59,770 nt of DNA from assembly GCA_021797915.1 (NCBI GenBank), contig JAJZYT010000009.1, positions 1 to 59,770 on the forward strand, written 5' to 3'. The notes under the pieces are model-generated. The model made no database searches, was not told the origin of the DNA, and was given only the letters and a program-made list of their open reading frames with translations. Shown here piece after piece: positions 50,914-59,648 of the stretch. This DNA comes from Thermoplasmata archaeon (GTDB lineage: Archaea > Thermoplasmatota > Thermoplasmata > Thermoplasmatales > GCA-001856825). The translations under genes and the position numbers were made by a program. Every line of letters begins with the position of its first letter. Position 1 is the stretch's first letter.

Positions 50914-52240
50914 GAGGAGCAAGAAGGGGATACTCAGATCGGTATTCCTCACGGAGGAGAACAGCGACTACTGCTCCTCGATCACGGACGTCTTCTCCAA
51001 GAGCACGGGAAAGAGCAGGGGGGAGATTGAAGAAGAACTGAAGACGATGGAACTGAAGGTCCAGAACCCGAAGATAATGAGGGGTCTTGCACTGATAATG
51101 TTCAGGGCTTCAGAGTTCAGGAAACCTTCCCCCCTTGATTCTGAAAAGGTGAGGAGTACCATATTCTCAATGGCAAGGAACCCGATAGTGAATCCCGGGG
51201 AAAGGAAAGCCGTGCTGGAGAAGATCGCATCCATCATGAATTCTTCCGTTCGGGAGGTGGATGATGCCATATACGGTGACAAGGAGAGCAATCTCATACT
51301 GGCATCGCCATTCAATGCATCCCCTGAAGTCCTCGCAAGAAAGTTCAACGTGGAGCAGATAGAGACAGTCATAATGAAATCCATCTGGGTCGAGGTTTCG
51401 ACCAGTACACACAGCAACGATTTCACAAGGAGCATAAGGTCCAAGGGACTCCTCTATGAGGAGAGGATGGACGGATCCAAGCACACAATAAAGGTGAACG
51501 GTCCCGTGTCCATATTCGAGAAGAGCGAGAGGTACGGAGTGAAGCTTGCCTTATTCGTCAGATACGTCCTATCCCACGACGACTGGGAACTCAACGCCTC
51601 CATCTCCCTCAAGAGCAACACTGGAAAGAAGGTGAAGGACGAATTCCTATACCACCTGGACGAATCCATTTCTGACCTCATAAGCGGGGATGAAGTCACA
51701 GCGGAAAAGCTGCCATCATTCGTGAATCGCAGTCCCAGGTCTCTTGAAGTTGATGGCAAGATCATAACACCAGACTATTCCGTAACTGCGGGAGAAGACG
51801 AAGTGCCGATATTCCTTTCGCCTCTCAGATATTACAACGATGAATTCCTCAAGGTGGGGGGTATTGCTGACTCCGGAATCAGAGCGGAGGTGTTCTGCCT
51901 GCTGGATGGGAAGGAGAGGTGTCCGAAGGGAGCCGTGTGCTTCAGGGGAGAGGTGGACTGGTGGACGATCAGGGAACACCTGGCCCGCAAATATTCAGGA
52001 GAGGAGCCCGGACAGCAATCGAAGACTGAGGAACGGGCCACCCCACATGAAAGAGAGGCATCACCTGTGAAGCTGACTGATCAGATGATCTCCCACCTCA
52101 ACTCTCTGTACCCTGATGACAGGGCAATGGTGGAGTACCTTGATTTCATCGGTATACCTCCAGAGGAAGGTCTGCGTGCTGCCGGGTTTAGGGTTGCATG
52201 GAAGGGGTTAAGGATAGTAGTAGTGGACAGGAAAACCTGA
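50903..52240 (+). CDS. bax1: Bax1 (DUF790) XPB-partner nuclease
   Basis: Bax1 binds archaeal XPB and acts as a structure-specific endonuclease in repair. The 445-residue protein shows the DUF790 layout: N-terminal SKKGILRSVFLTEEN, middle PFNASPEVLARKFNVEQIETVIMKS, and the nuclease-like ...LEVDGKIITPDYSV...FLSPLRYYNDEFLKVGG, with Asp residues that could be the metal site. The ATG at 50903 overlaps the xpb stop by 11 nt; a GTG at 50885 is also in frame. The pair is an operon. Confidence 0.9.
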   Translation: MAVRRSKKGILRSVFLTEENSDYCSSITDVFSKSTGKSRGEIEEELKTMELKVQNPKIMRGLALIMFRASEFRKPSPLDSEKVRSTIFSMARNPIVNPGERKAVLEKIASIMNSSVREVDDAIYGDKESNLILASPFNASPEVLARKFNVEQIETVIMKSIWVEVSTSTHSNDFTRSIRSKGLLYEERMDGSKHTIKVNGPVSIFEKSERYGVKLALFVRYVLSHDDWELNASISLKSNTGKKVKDEFLYHLDESISDLISGDEVTAEKLPSFVNRSPRSLEVDGKIITPDYSVTAGEDEVPIFLSPLRYYNDEFLKVGGIADSGIRAEVFCLLDGKERCPKGAVCFRGEVDWWTIREHLARKYSGEEPGQQSKTEERATPHEREASPVKLTDQMISHLNSLYPDDRAMVEYLDFIGIPPEEGLRAAGFRVAWKGLRIVVVDRKT

Positions 52241-52279
52241 AGGTGTCAGGTCTCACTCCGCAATGCTGAAGTGACTTGA

Positions 52280-52471
52280 AATCGGGAACAAAATGCTAAA
52301 TCAAGGAAGAAGATCATTATTGTGCTGGACGAATTCCAGACTGTAGCTAGCGGGATCAACGAGCTCAAGGGGACGTTCCACAGGTTGATGACGGTAGGCA
52401 AGGATCTGGTATTCATTTTTACTGGATCTGCCGGTCTTGGGAGAGATTCTTGGATACCGAGTGATAACTAA
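52280..52471 (+). pseudogene. Fragment of an archaeal ATPase (AAA)
   Basis: The frame reads SRKKIIIVLDEFQTVASGINELKG and KDLVFIFTGSAGLGRDS before a TAA. The Walker B-like IIVLDEFQ and the FIFTGSAG block are those of archaeal AAA ATPases (the PF01637-type group). No Walker A, no start and no C-terminal half remain, so it is a relic, directly after bax1. Confidence 0.6.
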
Positions 52472-52761
52472 GCAGGAACTATTTCCTTTATCCTGCTCCT
52501 CTTGAATGTTCTCATGGCATTCCTGAGATGGCAGTAGGCAGTGATGTACTTCCTCTTTCTTTCAATGACGTCGATCGTTCTTTCTGTCTTCACAGTATCG
52601 TGATCCAGATTGGTGATCCTGTAGCTCCTCCCCATATCGTTCATGGGATAGCTGCCGTTGAACCATCTCGCCGTTTCCTCTATCTTTCTGGAAGAGAGCA
52701 TGTTCTTCGTGAGCGCTCCCTCCAGCACTATGCACCTTCCCGATCTTATCAGGGTGCCCAT
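52468..52761 (-). CDS. WYL-domain-like fragment or small protein
   Basis: The 97-codon frame ends with RTIDVIERKRKYITAYCHLRNAMRTFKRSRIKEI, the AyChLR...RtF...RI pattern of WYL domains, which bind nucleotides or nucleic acid ligands in regulators of defence and repair genes. An entire WYL regulator would carry an N-terminal HTH, absent here, so this is either a trimmed gene or a stand-alone short WYL protein. It faces the ATPase fragment tail to tail with 4 nt overlap. Confidence 0.55.
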   Translation of the reverse strand: MGTLIRSGRCIVLEGALTKNMLSSRKIEETARWFNGSYPMNDMGRSYRITNLDHDTVKTERTIDVIERKRKYITAYCHLRNAMRTFKRSRIKEIVPA

Positions 52762-52853
52762 GTTTCCGAAAGTGACCTCGCAATGCGGGACTCAAGTCTG
52801 AAGCACAAACAATAAGTACTATGGTGCTTTATAGTATAATATAGTGGTAAAGA

Positions 52854-53072
52854 ATGTCTACAACAATACAGGTTAGCGAGAAGTTACAGAAAGAACTGGT
52901 CAAACGCAAGATGTATGACAAGGAGACATATGAAGATGTAATCTGGGATCTCGTGGAAGATACACTGGAACTGGATGAAGAAACTAAGAGAGAGATGGCC
53001 CAGGCTCGCCAGGAGATCAGGGAAGGCAGGTACCACACGCTGGAAGAGGTCAAAAAGGAACTGGGACTTTGA
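52854..53072 (+). CDS. RelB-like antitoxin
   Basis: A 72-residue acidic, helical protein (TIQVSEKLQKELVKRKMYDKETYEDVIWDLVEDTLELDEET). The start resembles the short ribbon-helix-helix-type start of archaeal antitoxins (STTIQVSEKLQKEL), and the tail EGRYHTLEEVKKELGL is typical of antitoxin C-termini that wrap around RelE/ParE toxins. It is immediately followed by the toxin gene (4-nt overlap). An AT-rich box (TTATAGTATAATATAG) upstream serves as promoter. Confidence 0.85.
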   Translation: MSTTIQVSEKLQKELVKRKMYDKETYEDVIWDLVEDTLELDEETKREMAQARQEIREGRYHTLEEVKKELGL

Positions 53073-53323
53073 CCTATGAAGTGCTGTTCTCGGATCTTGC
53101 CCTGAAGCAACTGAGAAAACTCGACGGGGAAATCAGACAGAGAATTATTGCAACGCTTGAACGGGTCAGGATAAGACCTGATGCTTACGTCAGGAAACTT
53201 GTTGGAGATAAGGGATACAGGCTGAGAGTAGGTGATTACAGGGCAATAGTGGACCTCGATAGGGAAAAGTTCATAATTCTGGTGCTAAGAATCGGTCACA
53301 GGAGGAATGTGTATGAACAGTAA
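53069..53323 (+). CDS. RelE/ParE-type toxin
   Basis: An 84-residue basic protein of the RelE/ParE fold: YEVLFSDLALKQLRKLD at the start, GYRLRVGDYRAIVDLD in the middle, and VLRIGHRRNVYE at the end, the standard block of mRNA-cleaving RelE-type toxins (Arg and His residues in the final strand). TTG start overlapping the antitoxin stop (TTGA). With 52854-53072 it is a complete type II toxin-antitoxin module. Confidence 0.9.
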   Translation: MTYEVLFSDLALKQLRKLDGEIRQRIIATLERVRIRPDAYVRKLVGDKGYRLRVGDYRAIVDLDREKFIILVLRIGHRRNVYEQ

Positions 53324-53389
53324 TATAGTCTGGGAGCTTCTCTCTGATGTGTGGAGCTCACAATCATAGCCTAGTGTGCTGGGAACCAC

Positions 53390-53878
53390 ATGGTACCAGA
53401 ATCATTAGTGAATACTACCGCTGATTCTTCGAAGTGCACAACATCCCTTGAAGATTCGACCGATGGCTTAAATACCACTACCAGATGGATAATAGGTCGT
53501 CGCCTGGCGGCAGGGAAAAGCATTTGGATCGTGTTAACAAACCTCAGGGCACATGTAGAGCCCGGGTTTGAGAGAACAGGGGACGGGGGGTGGCGATGGC
53601 CGGATTCCCCCGTTCCTTCATTCCATTTTCCGAACCATGATTCTGTGGGCAGTTGTGGAAATAGGGAGTACAAGAAAAAAGATAGGAGCGATCACCTTGA
53701 CGGAGACAGGCAATTCGCTCTGGAAAGGGTCAATGAAGCAGAGACGCCCTCTCTGGTGCTCGGGATAATCCAACTTATTTTCGGTGGTCTGATTCCGGGA
53801 ATACTACTCATAGTAGCCTACGTCAAGATAAAGGATTCCCTGCACAGGGGAAACGGCATTCCTCTCGGAGAGAAATAG
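53390..53878 (+). CDS. Uncertain ORF ending in a hydrophobic helix
   Basis: A frame of 162 codons; only its last 60 residues look like protein, with the hydrophobic SLVLGIIQLIFGGLIPGILLIVAYV and a polar tail. The first 100 codons are compositionally odd (GDGGWRWPDSP), overlap a 100-codon frame on the other strand, and give no motif. The true gene may begin near 53650-53720, giving a small membrane protein. Region 53324-53389 has nothing I can name. Confidence 0.3.
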   Translation: MVPESLVNTTADSSKCTTSLEDSTDGLNTTTRWIIGRRLAAGKSIWIVLTNLRAHVEPGFERTGDGGWRWPDSPVPSFHFPNHDSVGSCGNREYKKKDRSDHLDGDRQFALERVNEAETPSLVLGIIQLIFGGLIPGILLIVAYVKIKDSLHRGNGIPLGEK

Positions 53879-53994
53879 GTATTCGGGACACTGGCGTTTA
53901 TCCACTCAGTGCTTGATGGATATACTCCTTAAGGGGCAGAGAAGACAAGGCCGTCTATCTGGGAAAAACGCAAATACGTCATTCCAATGGAATA

Positions 53995-54375
53995 ATGATG
54001 GACAGCAGGAAGAAGAGGATCGTCAGGATGACCTCCATATTCGTGGCTCTTGAAACCGTCTTTGTGTACTACGCATCCGGCATATTCATCCTTTCTTCCA
54101 GCCCAAGATTGATGTTCGAGTACCTTCCCGGTTACGGTTACATCATCAGGACTTTCTTCTATTATTTCTGGTATGGTGTTTATTACCCACCAGTCCAGGG
54201 AAGAAGACCGACCATATCACCGCTATTAGCCCGGGAGTTTCTGGGTGTGGAGCATTTTACAGTTGCACTTTTCTATGGGCTCATAGTAGTGGCCATCATA
54301 GTTGCAATCATCTATGCGATCAAACTAAAGGTCACGCTTAGGGCAGTTCCAAAACTACCTTCACCAAGCCTGTAA
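53995..54375 (+). CDS. Membrane protein, shorter paralogue of 42916-43554
   Basis: A 126-residue membrane protein with three hydrophobic segments. It shares the N-terminal block KKRIVRMTSIFVALETVFVYYASG and the helix VALFYGLIVVAIIVAIIYAIKLK with the 212-residue protein at 42916, but it lacks the last two helices. Unclear whether it is naturally short or has lost its end. ATGATG start; a weak AT-rich box upstream. Confidence 0.6.
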   Translation: MMDSRKKRIVRMTSIFVALETVFVYYASGIFILSSSPRLMFEYLPGYGYIIRTFFYYFWYGVYYPPVQGRRPTISPLLAREFLGVEHFTVALFYGLIVVAIIVAIIYAIKLKVTLRAVPKLPSPSL

Positions 54376-54576
54376 GGGATGATTGGAGGAGACCTATATT
54401 CTAGGCTACACATCACCTGAGTCCACCCTGCAGTGCAGGTGCGAGTGTCCCGACTATTTTTGAAAAATGATATGTGGCAGTGCTGCTGAACGTCTCTTCA
54501 ATCTAGGACTAATGCAATGAATTCTCTCTAGAGTTCGGTCAAAACGGATAAAGCTTCAGGCAATCTAAAGAGATGA

Positions 54577-55149
54577 CTATGCAGGATTGTATGCAAGTAC
54601 TATAGGAGACGTCACGTTTACTTCTGTAGCGATGGAAGTTGCCATATTGAAGGTAAGAATGTACATATTATTGTTCATGGAATTAGAGGGAGTTGGGAGC
54701 GAGATCGATATGCTTCCTTGCTTGGCGGTGCTGCTGGTTGACACATTCCTAGTGGGAACAGGCAATTCATCCGTAGCACTCGTGTTCCACGGACCTACAA
54801 GCTGCAGCACAGTGAAAACACTCTGGTTGGAAGTAAAGCTCCCGTAGACATGAATATCAGTCATGTTGCTGAAAACGATGAAGCTTTGACCGATAAAACT
54901 GGGAGTGCGATGTGGGCCGTTAGGTCCACTTACTCCTCCCGGATAGATTAGAAAGGTACCATTGGCCATTATAACTTCAGATTCCGTCGTAGGTATTGTT
55001 GTGTTTGACGTGTCAGGATGGTAGACGACCATCACAGTAGCCACCACTACAATTATCACTACAACCATTGCAATTAAAGGGATCAGTCGATTATTGAATT
55101 CACTTTCTTCATCTTCCCCCGAAGAGTGGGGAACCTGATTCTGACTCAT
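54577..55149 (-). CDS. Single-pass surface protein, unknown
   Basis: A 190-residue protein: short acidic cytoplasmic start (SSGEDEESEFNNR), one membrane helix (LIPLIAMVVVIIVVVATVMVV, about 22-42) and an outer domain rich in Ser, Thr, Asn with NxS/T sites and beta-strand patterns (SFIVFSNMTDIHVYGSFTS). It resembles the general type of archaeal pilin-like or surface-anchored proteins, but no class III signal-peptidase site is clear. Followed on the same strand by nothing obvious; the next gene upstream is 55339-56281. Confidence 0.65.
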   Translation of the reverse strand: MSQNQVPHSSGEDEESEFNNRLIPLIAMVVVIIVVVATVMVVYHPDTSNTTIPTTESEVIMANGTFLIYPGGVSGPNGPHRTPSFIGQSFIVFSNMTDIHVYGSFTSNQSVFTVLQLVGPWNTSATDELPVPTRNVSTSSTAKQGSISISLPTPSNSMNNNMYILTFNMATSIATEVNVTSPIVLAYNPA

Positions 55150-55338
55150 TGCAGGAGATAGTAATCTTAATTTACATTTAAGACTTTAGCCGTAGGGCAC
55201 AAAGCTGAATAGAGTTTAACTTGAAACTGCCAAACCAACCTATGAAGAGTATAAGGTAGGTTGAATGATGCATAAAATAAAAAGAGAAGATGAGAGAAGT
55301 TCGATTTTTTCGTTACCGAAATGCAATCTTAGATTCTC

Positions 55339-56281
55339 TCATACCCATGACCGTGTATTCATGTACGCAAGAGATTGGGAAAACCCATAGACAACTGAAT
55401 AGTACGCCAGATTGTTCTGTTCTGCGGTACTCGAGCTTGTAGTATAAACGAAGGAAGAGGCGGGGTACATCGTTAGGTCAGTCTGCTCATATGTTGTGGA
55501 GGCAAAATTAGCAGTGCTTCCACCTCCGAGACCCAGTATTGTCCCATCGACATAATTCCAGTGATTTTGAAGGCCGTATTTGTCCGGTATCTGTTCATAA
55601 ACAGAGGTGTAAATTCCATTTGCAAGGTAGGTAAAGTATCCCTCAAGGAGACCGTTCTGTACGAGTCCAGTAACGTAATAGTTATTGCCTGCAGTTAGAC
55701 TTTGATAAGGAACGTACTTGCCATATGGTGTATAAGTAGTTCGAGTATGGGAAAAATTCGCTACCCAAATTGCGAAGTAGCTATACTGGAATGGGTAATA
55801 TCCATAGTTGTTTCCAAAAACAAACTGTATCCAGTAGGTATAACCATTACTTGCTTGAGTGGGATTGGTATTAAGTTGGATGCTCCAGGCATTAGCACCT
55901 GATTTGTTGTCTCTTTCTCCAGGAACTTGCGTAAAGTTGACTTGGGTGCCTCCTTCGGAAATGCTCGGTATTGCCGTTTGCATACCATACAGAATGTAGT
56001 TACCACCTTCCATCGGGGCATCTGTGGTGTTGTTCGCTAACCCCAGTGGATTTGAGAAGTTCGTTGGAATCCACGGACCGAAGTTGGTACTCTCGAATAT
56101 CGCAGCTCCTGTCACCGAGGGCACTGGTGGTAGTTGACTTAGTACAGGATTCCCTGACATGACAGTTAATGTGCTGTTACCCTGAGTATTCCCTTTGTCC
56201 TTCGGCTATCAACATGGTCTCACTGTACATTGAAGCTAACACGACCACCGAGACAATTAAAGCAAAAGCCATCCGTTTCAT
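55339..56281 (-). pseudogene. Secreted beta-rich protein split by a frameshift
   Basis: The long frame (273 codons, 55339-56160) is a Tyr/Asn/Ser-rich, beta-type exported protein (YWIQFVFGNNYGYYPFQYSYFAIWV) lacking a signal peptide. A signal peptide occurs just upstream in another frame: [20 protein letters not shown] at 56281, with SD GAGGT and TATA GAATATACC, and ends at a stop near 56180. A single-nucleotide slip around GAAGGACAAAGGG (about 56190) joins the two. I therefore read this as one gene with a frameshift, natural or a sequencing error. The family is not recognised. Confidence 0.65.
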
Positions 56282-56422
56282 TTTTACAACCTCACCAACA
56301 AAATGACTGAAAAGGTATATTCTCCCTTTGTCCCCTATTTAGCTGCCCCTGCCATCACCGATGGGAAGTTAAAAAGACAAAGGAGAATAAATCCTTTTTT
56401 ACAAGGTAGGGATATAACATTA

Positions 56423-56932
56423 ATGGAAAGACCTTCCTGGGACGAATATTTCATGAGAATGGCCTTTATGGCTGCCACCAGGTCAAACTGTGTTAGAAGA
56501 AAGGTGGGAGCCGTCATAGTCAAAGAGAAGAGGATAATGTCGACGGGCTACAATGGCCCACCGAGGGGAGCCCTGCACTGCGACGAAGCGGGGTGCCTTC
56601 GAGATCAGCTGAAAGTACCTGCAGGAGAGAGGAGAGAGCTGTGCAGGGGCCTTCACGCAGAACAGAATGCAATCATTCAGGCCGCCTATAACGGCACGGC
56701 AATCAAAGATAGCATAATTTACGTAACGACCCATCCGTGTTCAGATTGTTCGAAGATGATCATAAACGCTGGGATAAAGGAGATCATATTCTCAGAAGGG
56801 TATCCAGATGAACTCTCGGAATTGATGTTGATAGAGAGCGATATTGAAACCCGAAACTACGATGTTTCAAAGGAGTTCAAGGAATTGCTGTTTGGACGCA
56901 ACGTAGAACTGATTCATAAGGCAGTAGATTAG
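56423..56932 (+). CDS. dCMP deaminase-type cytidine deaminase family protein
   Basis: Zinc-dependent deaminase that makes dUMP from dCMP for dTMP synthesis. The core [28 protein letters not shown] is followed by the zinc site LHAEQN (His with catalytic Glu) and [10 protein letters not shown] (two Cys ligands), and [12 protein letters not shown] lies before. From ATG 56423 it has 169 residues, the family size; the frame is open 40 codons upstream, but that part contains the promoter of the divergent secreted-protein gene. Confidence 0.88.
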   Translation: MERPSWDEYFMRMAFMAATRSNCVRRKVGAVIVKEKRIMSTGYNGPPRGALHCDEAGCLRDQLKVPAGERRELCRGLHAEQNAIIQAAYNGTAIKDSIIYVTTHPCSDCSKMIINAGIKEIIFSEGYPDELSELMLIESDIETRNYDVSKEFKELLFGRNVELIHKAVD

Positions 56933-56976
56933 TCCAATCGATAGAAAATTGGTTCCGAGTAAGAGACTGAGAGATA

Positions 56977-57909
56977 TCAGAAAGTGTCCAGTTTATCTTT
57001 TATTTCCAGATACTTGTTTTCAATTCTCTTGGTCTGCTCAGGAGAGAGTCTCCATCCGTTCGATTGTAGGTTTATTGTCGCCTGATCTCTGTTCTTTGCT
57101 CCGGGTATGGGAATGACATTCCCCCTCGAGATCAGCCAGTTAAGTGCGAGTTGAACGACCGAATGTCCTGTCTCTAGCGAGATATCTCTGAGTACAGAAA
57201 GGAATGGTGCGATCAGCCTTATGTTCTGTTCCGAGAACAGCTTGTTGCTCTTTCGGACGTCACTCGGCTCAAGGTTCGAGTAATCGTACTTGAAAGTAAG
57301 CAATCCCTGGGCGAGTGGCGAATAAGCAATTACGCTTATTTTCTCCCCGTTAAGATACGGAAGCATTTCTTCTTCGATCTCCCTCTGAATGATGTTGTAC
57401 CTCACCTGATTGGAAACAATGTCCAAATTCGATAGGTAAGATCTGGCCTCTTCGATCTGGCAAATGCTAAAATTTGACAGTCCAATGTATCTAATCTTTC
57501 CATCATTAGCCATTTTCTCAAGCGTCTTCATGGTATCTTTCAGTGAAATGTATATGTCTGGCCAGTGAACCTGGTACAGGTCGATGTAATTCGTATTCAA
57601 TCTCTTTAGACTACCATCCAGTGCTCTTTCTAGGTACTCCGGCTTCAAGTGGCTTCCGGATGCTTTTGTCGCTATGATAATCTCGTCTCGAATGTCCTTT
57701 ATTACTTCACCAATAACTGATTCCGAATGGCCATCACCATAAACTTCCGCAGTGTCGATGAAATTCAATCCCATTTCAATAGAGGTCAAAATTGCATTCT
57801 TCACGTCCGAGTCAACAATTTTCCCCCAGCCTTTCGCTCCCGCTTGCCAAGCGCCAAGTCCAATGACGGAAACTTTTAGATCAGATTTTCCGAGGGTCGT
57901 ATATTCCAT
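56977..57909 (-). CDS. Aldo-keto reductase
   Basis: NADPH-dependent oxidoreductase of 310 residues with the AKR tetrad: DTAEVYG (Asp and Tyr, about 52-58), ATKAS (Lys, about 80) and VHWPD (His, about 113). GLSNFS, PLAQGLL and IPIPGAKNRDQ (cofactor site) complete the signature. The substrate cannot be given. It diverges from orc1/cdc6 over only about 50 nt. No operon partner. Confidence 0.93.
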   Translation of the reverse strand: MEYTTLGKSDLKVSVIGLGAWQAGAKGWGKIVDSDVKNAILTSIEMGLNFIDTAEVYGDGHSESVIGEVIKDIRDEIIIATKASGSHLKPEYLERALDGSLKRLNTNYIDLYQVHWPDIYISLKDTMKTLEKMANDGKIRYIGLSNFSICQIEEARSYLSNLDIVSNQVRYNIIQREIEEEMLPYLNGEKISVIAYSPLAQGLLTFKYDYSNLEPSDVRKSNKLFSEQNIRLIAPFLSVLRDISLETGHSVVQLALNWLISRGNVIPIPGAKNRDQATINLQSNGWRLSPEQTKRIENKYLEIKDKLDTF

Positions 57910-57962
57910 GTTCCGACATAATAGGTTTTATAATTAACTTTCGTTTATTGGCTAAAACCCAG

Positions 57963-59054
57963 ATGAAAATCATAAAAAATTCAGCTGTCCTTTCTCAGGA
58001 ATATATCCCTGAAAACATCATCGCACGACAAGAGTATATCGCACGCCTCAAGGAACTTATACGCGTAAGCAACGTATCCTCCTCTTTCGTGATTAGGGGA
58101 AATCCAGGTACTGGGAAAACGCTGATCGGAAAATATTTGTTGAGAGAGCTCAGGGAATTTAAGGGGGCTTATGTTAACTGCTACGTCAACCAGTCAGATA
58201 GGGCAATAATTTCCACCATTCTAGCCAATCCCAACATAAGGCTACCAGAACTGGGAAACTCTCGCTCGGAATCTCTTTCCAGTCTGCTGTTCAGAGAACT
58301 CCCAGACAGGAACAACCTGATAGTTCTAGACGAATCTCAATCACTGAAACGTACCCACAGCCAGATAGTTTACCTGCTTTCGAGGAGCAAGGAACTAGGT
58401 GGTCCTGAGGTGAAATTGGTTCTACTTTCTATGGAGGAACCAGAAATGTATCTCGACAAGAGTACGCTCTCAGGGCTTGGTAAGTACAACAGAATCCCAC
58501 TCAAGGAGTACGATTCCAATGAACTATATCTAATTCTAAAAGACAGAGCAAGCAATGGTCTTTACGAAGGTTCTTACACAGAGTCTGCCATTAACAGGAT
58601 TTCAGACCTACTGGAAGAAAATGGAAGTGCACGAGTTGCCATAGAATTGCTCAGGAATTCGGCTCTATATGCAGAATCGAGGAACGTTTTCTTGGACGAA
58701 GACGAGGTCCTTCAGGCATATAGAGACTTTTCCCCTCCACTCGAAGAAAGCTCTCTCATCAATCTTGACGACGACGAGATTGAACTACTGAAATCGTTGC
58801 TCGAGTCTATAAGCATCGAGAAGGGATTCAAGACATCGGACTTGAAAGATTTGGGTAGCGGCATGAGCGACTCGAAGATCTACAAGTTCCTCAAATCGAT
58901 AGAACTCTCAGGCTTGGTAAAAAAGAGCAGGATAGGAAAAGGATATTCGGGGGGTGTTGAGAATGAATATATTCTCAGAGTCTCACCTCAATTCCTACTT
59001 GCAAAGCTGAATATTTTGGAAAAGTCAAAGGAGACCTTCCAAAAGGAAGATTGA
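57963..59054 (+). CDS. cdc6: Orc1/Cdc6-family replication initiator ATPase
   Basis: Origin recognition/helicase-loading AAA+ protein, 363 residues. Walker A GNPGTGKT at about 46-53, Walker B NLIVLDESQSL, sensor-like LVLLSMEEPE, the IPLKEYDSNELYLILKDRA block, and a C-terminal winged helix (SDSKIYKFLKSIELSGLVKKSRIG). ATG 57963 is about 30 nt from TTTTATAATTA (57926-57936); the TTG at 57948 is less likely. No origin-recognition-box repeats are seen in the short upstream region. It is followed by the FtsZ-like minigene after 66 nt. Confidence 0.92.
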   Translation: MKIIKNSAVLSQEYIPENIIARQEYIARLKELIRVSNVSSSFVIRGNPGTGKTLIGKYLLRELREFKGAYVNCYVNQSDRAIISTILANPNIRLPELGNSRSESLSSLLFRELPDRNNLIVLDESQSLKRTHSQIVYLLSRSKELGGPEVKLVLLSMEEPEMYLDKSTLSGLGKYNRIPLKEYDSNELYLILKDRASNGLYEGSYTESAINRISDLLEENGSARVAIELLRNSALYAESRNVFLDEDEVLQAYRDFSPPLEESSLINLDDDEIELLKSLLESISIEKGFKTSDLKDLGSGMSDSKIYKFLKSIELSGLVKKSRIGKGYSGGVENEYILRVSPQFLLAKLNILEKSKETFQKED

Positions 59055-59120
59055 AACTACCGGAGAGTTATACGTTCCTAAATCAAAAAGCTTATATATT
59101 GTCATATCAATGTCATTTAT

Positions 59121-59648
59121 ATGTCAGACAATTTTAAAGTTATTGGTATAGGAGGTGCTGGAGTGAACATAGTAAAAGCTCTTGGATATAGAAATTCAGA
59201 GTACGTAGACTCATCCAACTTCGTTTCTTTTGAGGAGATTTCACAATTTGTTGGGAAACAAGAAAAGAATCAGAGGGCGGTTATCGTCTCTTCCCCCGCA
59301 GGAGAGTTCTCTTCTACCGTTCTTAAATTCGTCTGTAAAGCTCTAAACTCAAAGGGAAACAAGGTTTTTCTGGTAGGGATAATGCCATTCCACAGTGAGT
59401 CCCCGGAAAGAAAGAAAAGGGGATATGGAGTCCTAAAGGAACTTAGAAGGATAGTCGACTCTTCAGTAATAGTTGAAAACGAGAACTTTGCATCAGCAAT
59501 GAGTGAATATTCCTGGGTCCAGGCAATGTCAAGAATCAATGACTATGTTAACGAGCTTGTAAAGGGTTTCTTATCACGGGAAGAGCCATATATATCGGAT
59601 CCAGAAAGGAAGGAACTAGCACCAAACGCAAGAGCTGTTCCTAAGTGA
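59121..59648 (+). CDS. Short FtsZ/tubulin-like protein lacking the GTPase signature
   Basis: A 175-residue FtsZ relative. The T1 loop VIGIGGAGVNIVKALG (7-22) and the strand/helix LVGIMPFHSESPERKKRGYGVLKELRRIVDSSVIVENENF line up with FtsZ (LPFTSEGRVRMENALYGLEKLR...TTIVIPND). Where FtsZ has GGGTGTGG it has SSPAGEFSS, and the whole C-terminal half with the T7 catalytic loop is absent. So it might bind GTP weakly but not hydrolyse it. TATA GCTTATATATTG about 25 nt upstream supports the ATG. The frame stops exactly where an IS605-type element begins, so it may be truncated. Confidence 0.8.
   Translation: MSDNFKVIGIGGAGVNIVKALGYRNSEYVDSSNFVSFEEISQFVGKQEKNQRAVIVSSPAGEFSSTVLKFVCKALNSKGNKVFLVGIMPFHSESPERKKRGYGVLKELRRIVDSSVIVENENFASAMSEYSWVQAMSRINDYVNELVKGFLSREEPYISDPERKELAPNARAVPK

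Noticed and set aside
53324-53600. SRP RNA or RNase P RNA in the odd-composition stretch
   Set aside because: I looked for the conserved SRP helix 8 and RNase P core sequences and did not find them.
53371-53673. 100-codon minus-strand frame opposite 53390-53878
   Set aside because: No start context and no protein-like pattern; both frames over this segment look accidental except for the hydrophobic tail on the plus strand.
57910-57962. Possible replication origin next to cdc6
   Set aside because: Only about 50 bases lie between the two divergent genes; no repeated origin-recognition-box pattern or long AT-rich unwinding element is visible there.
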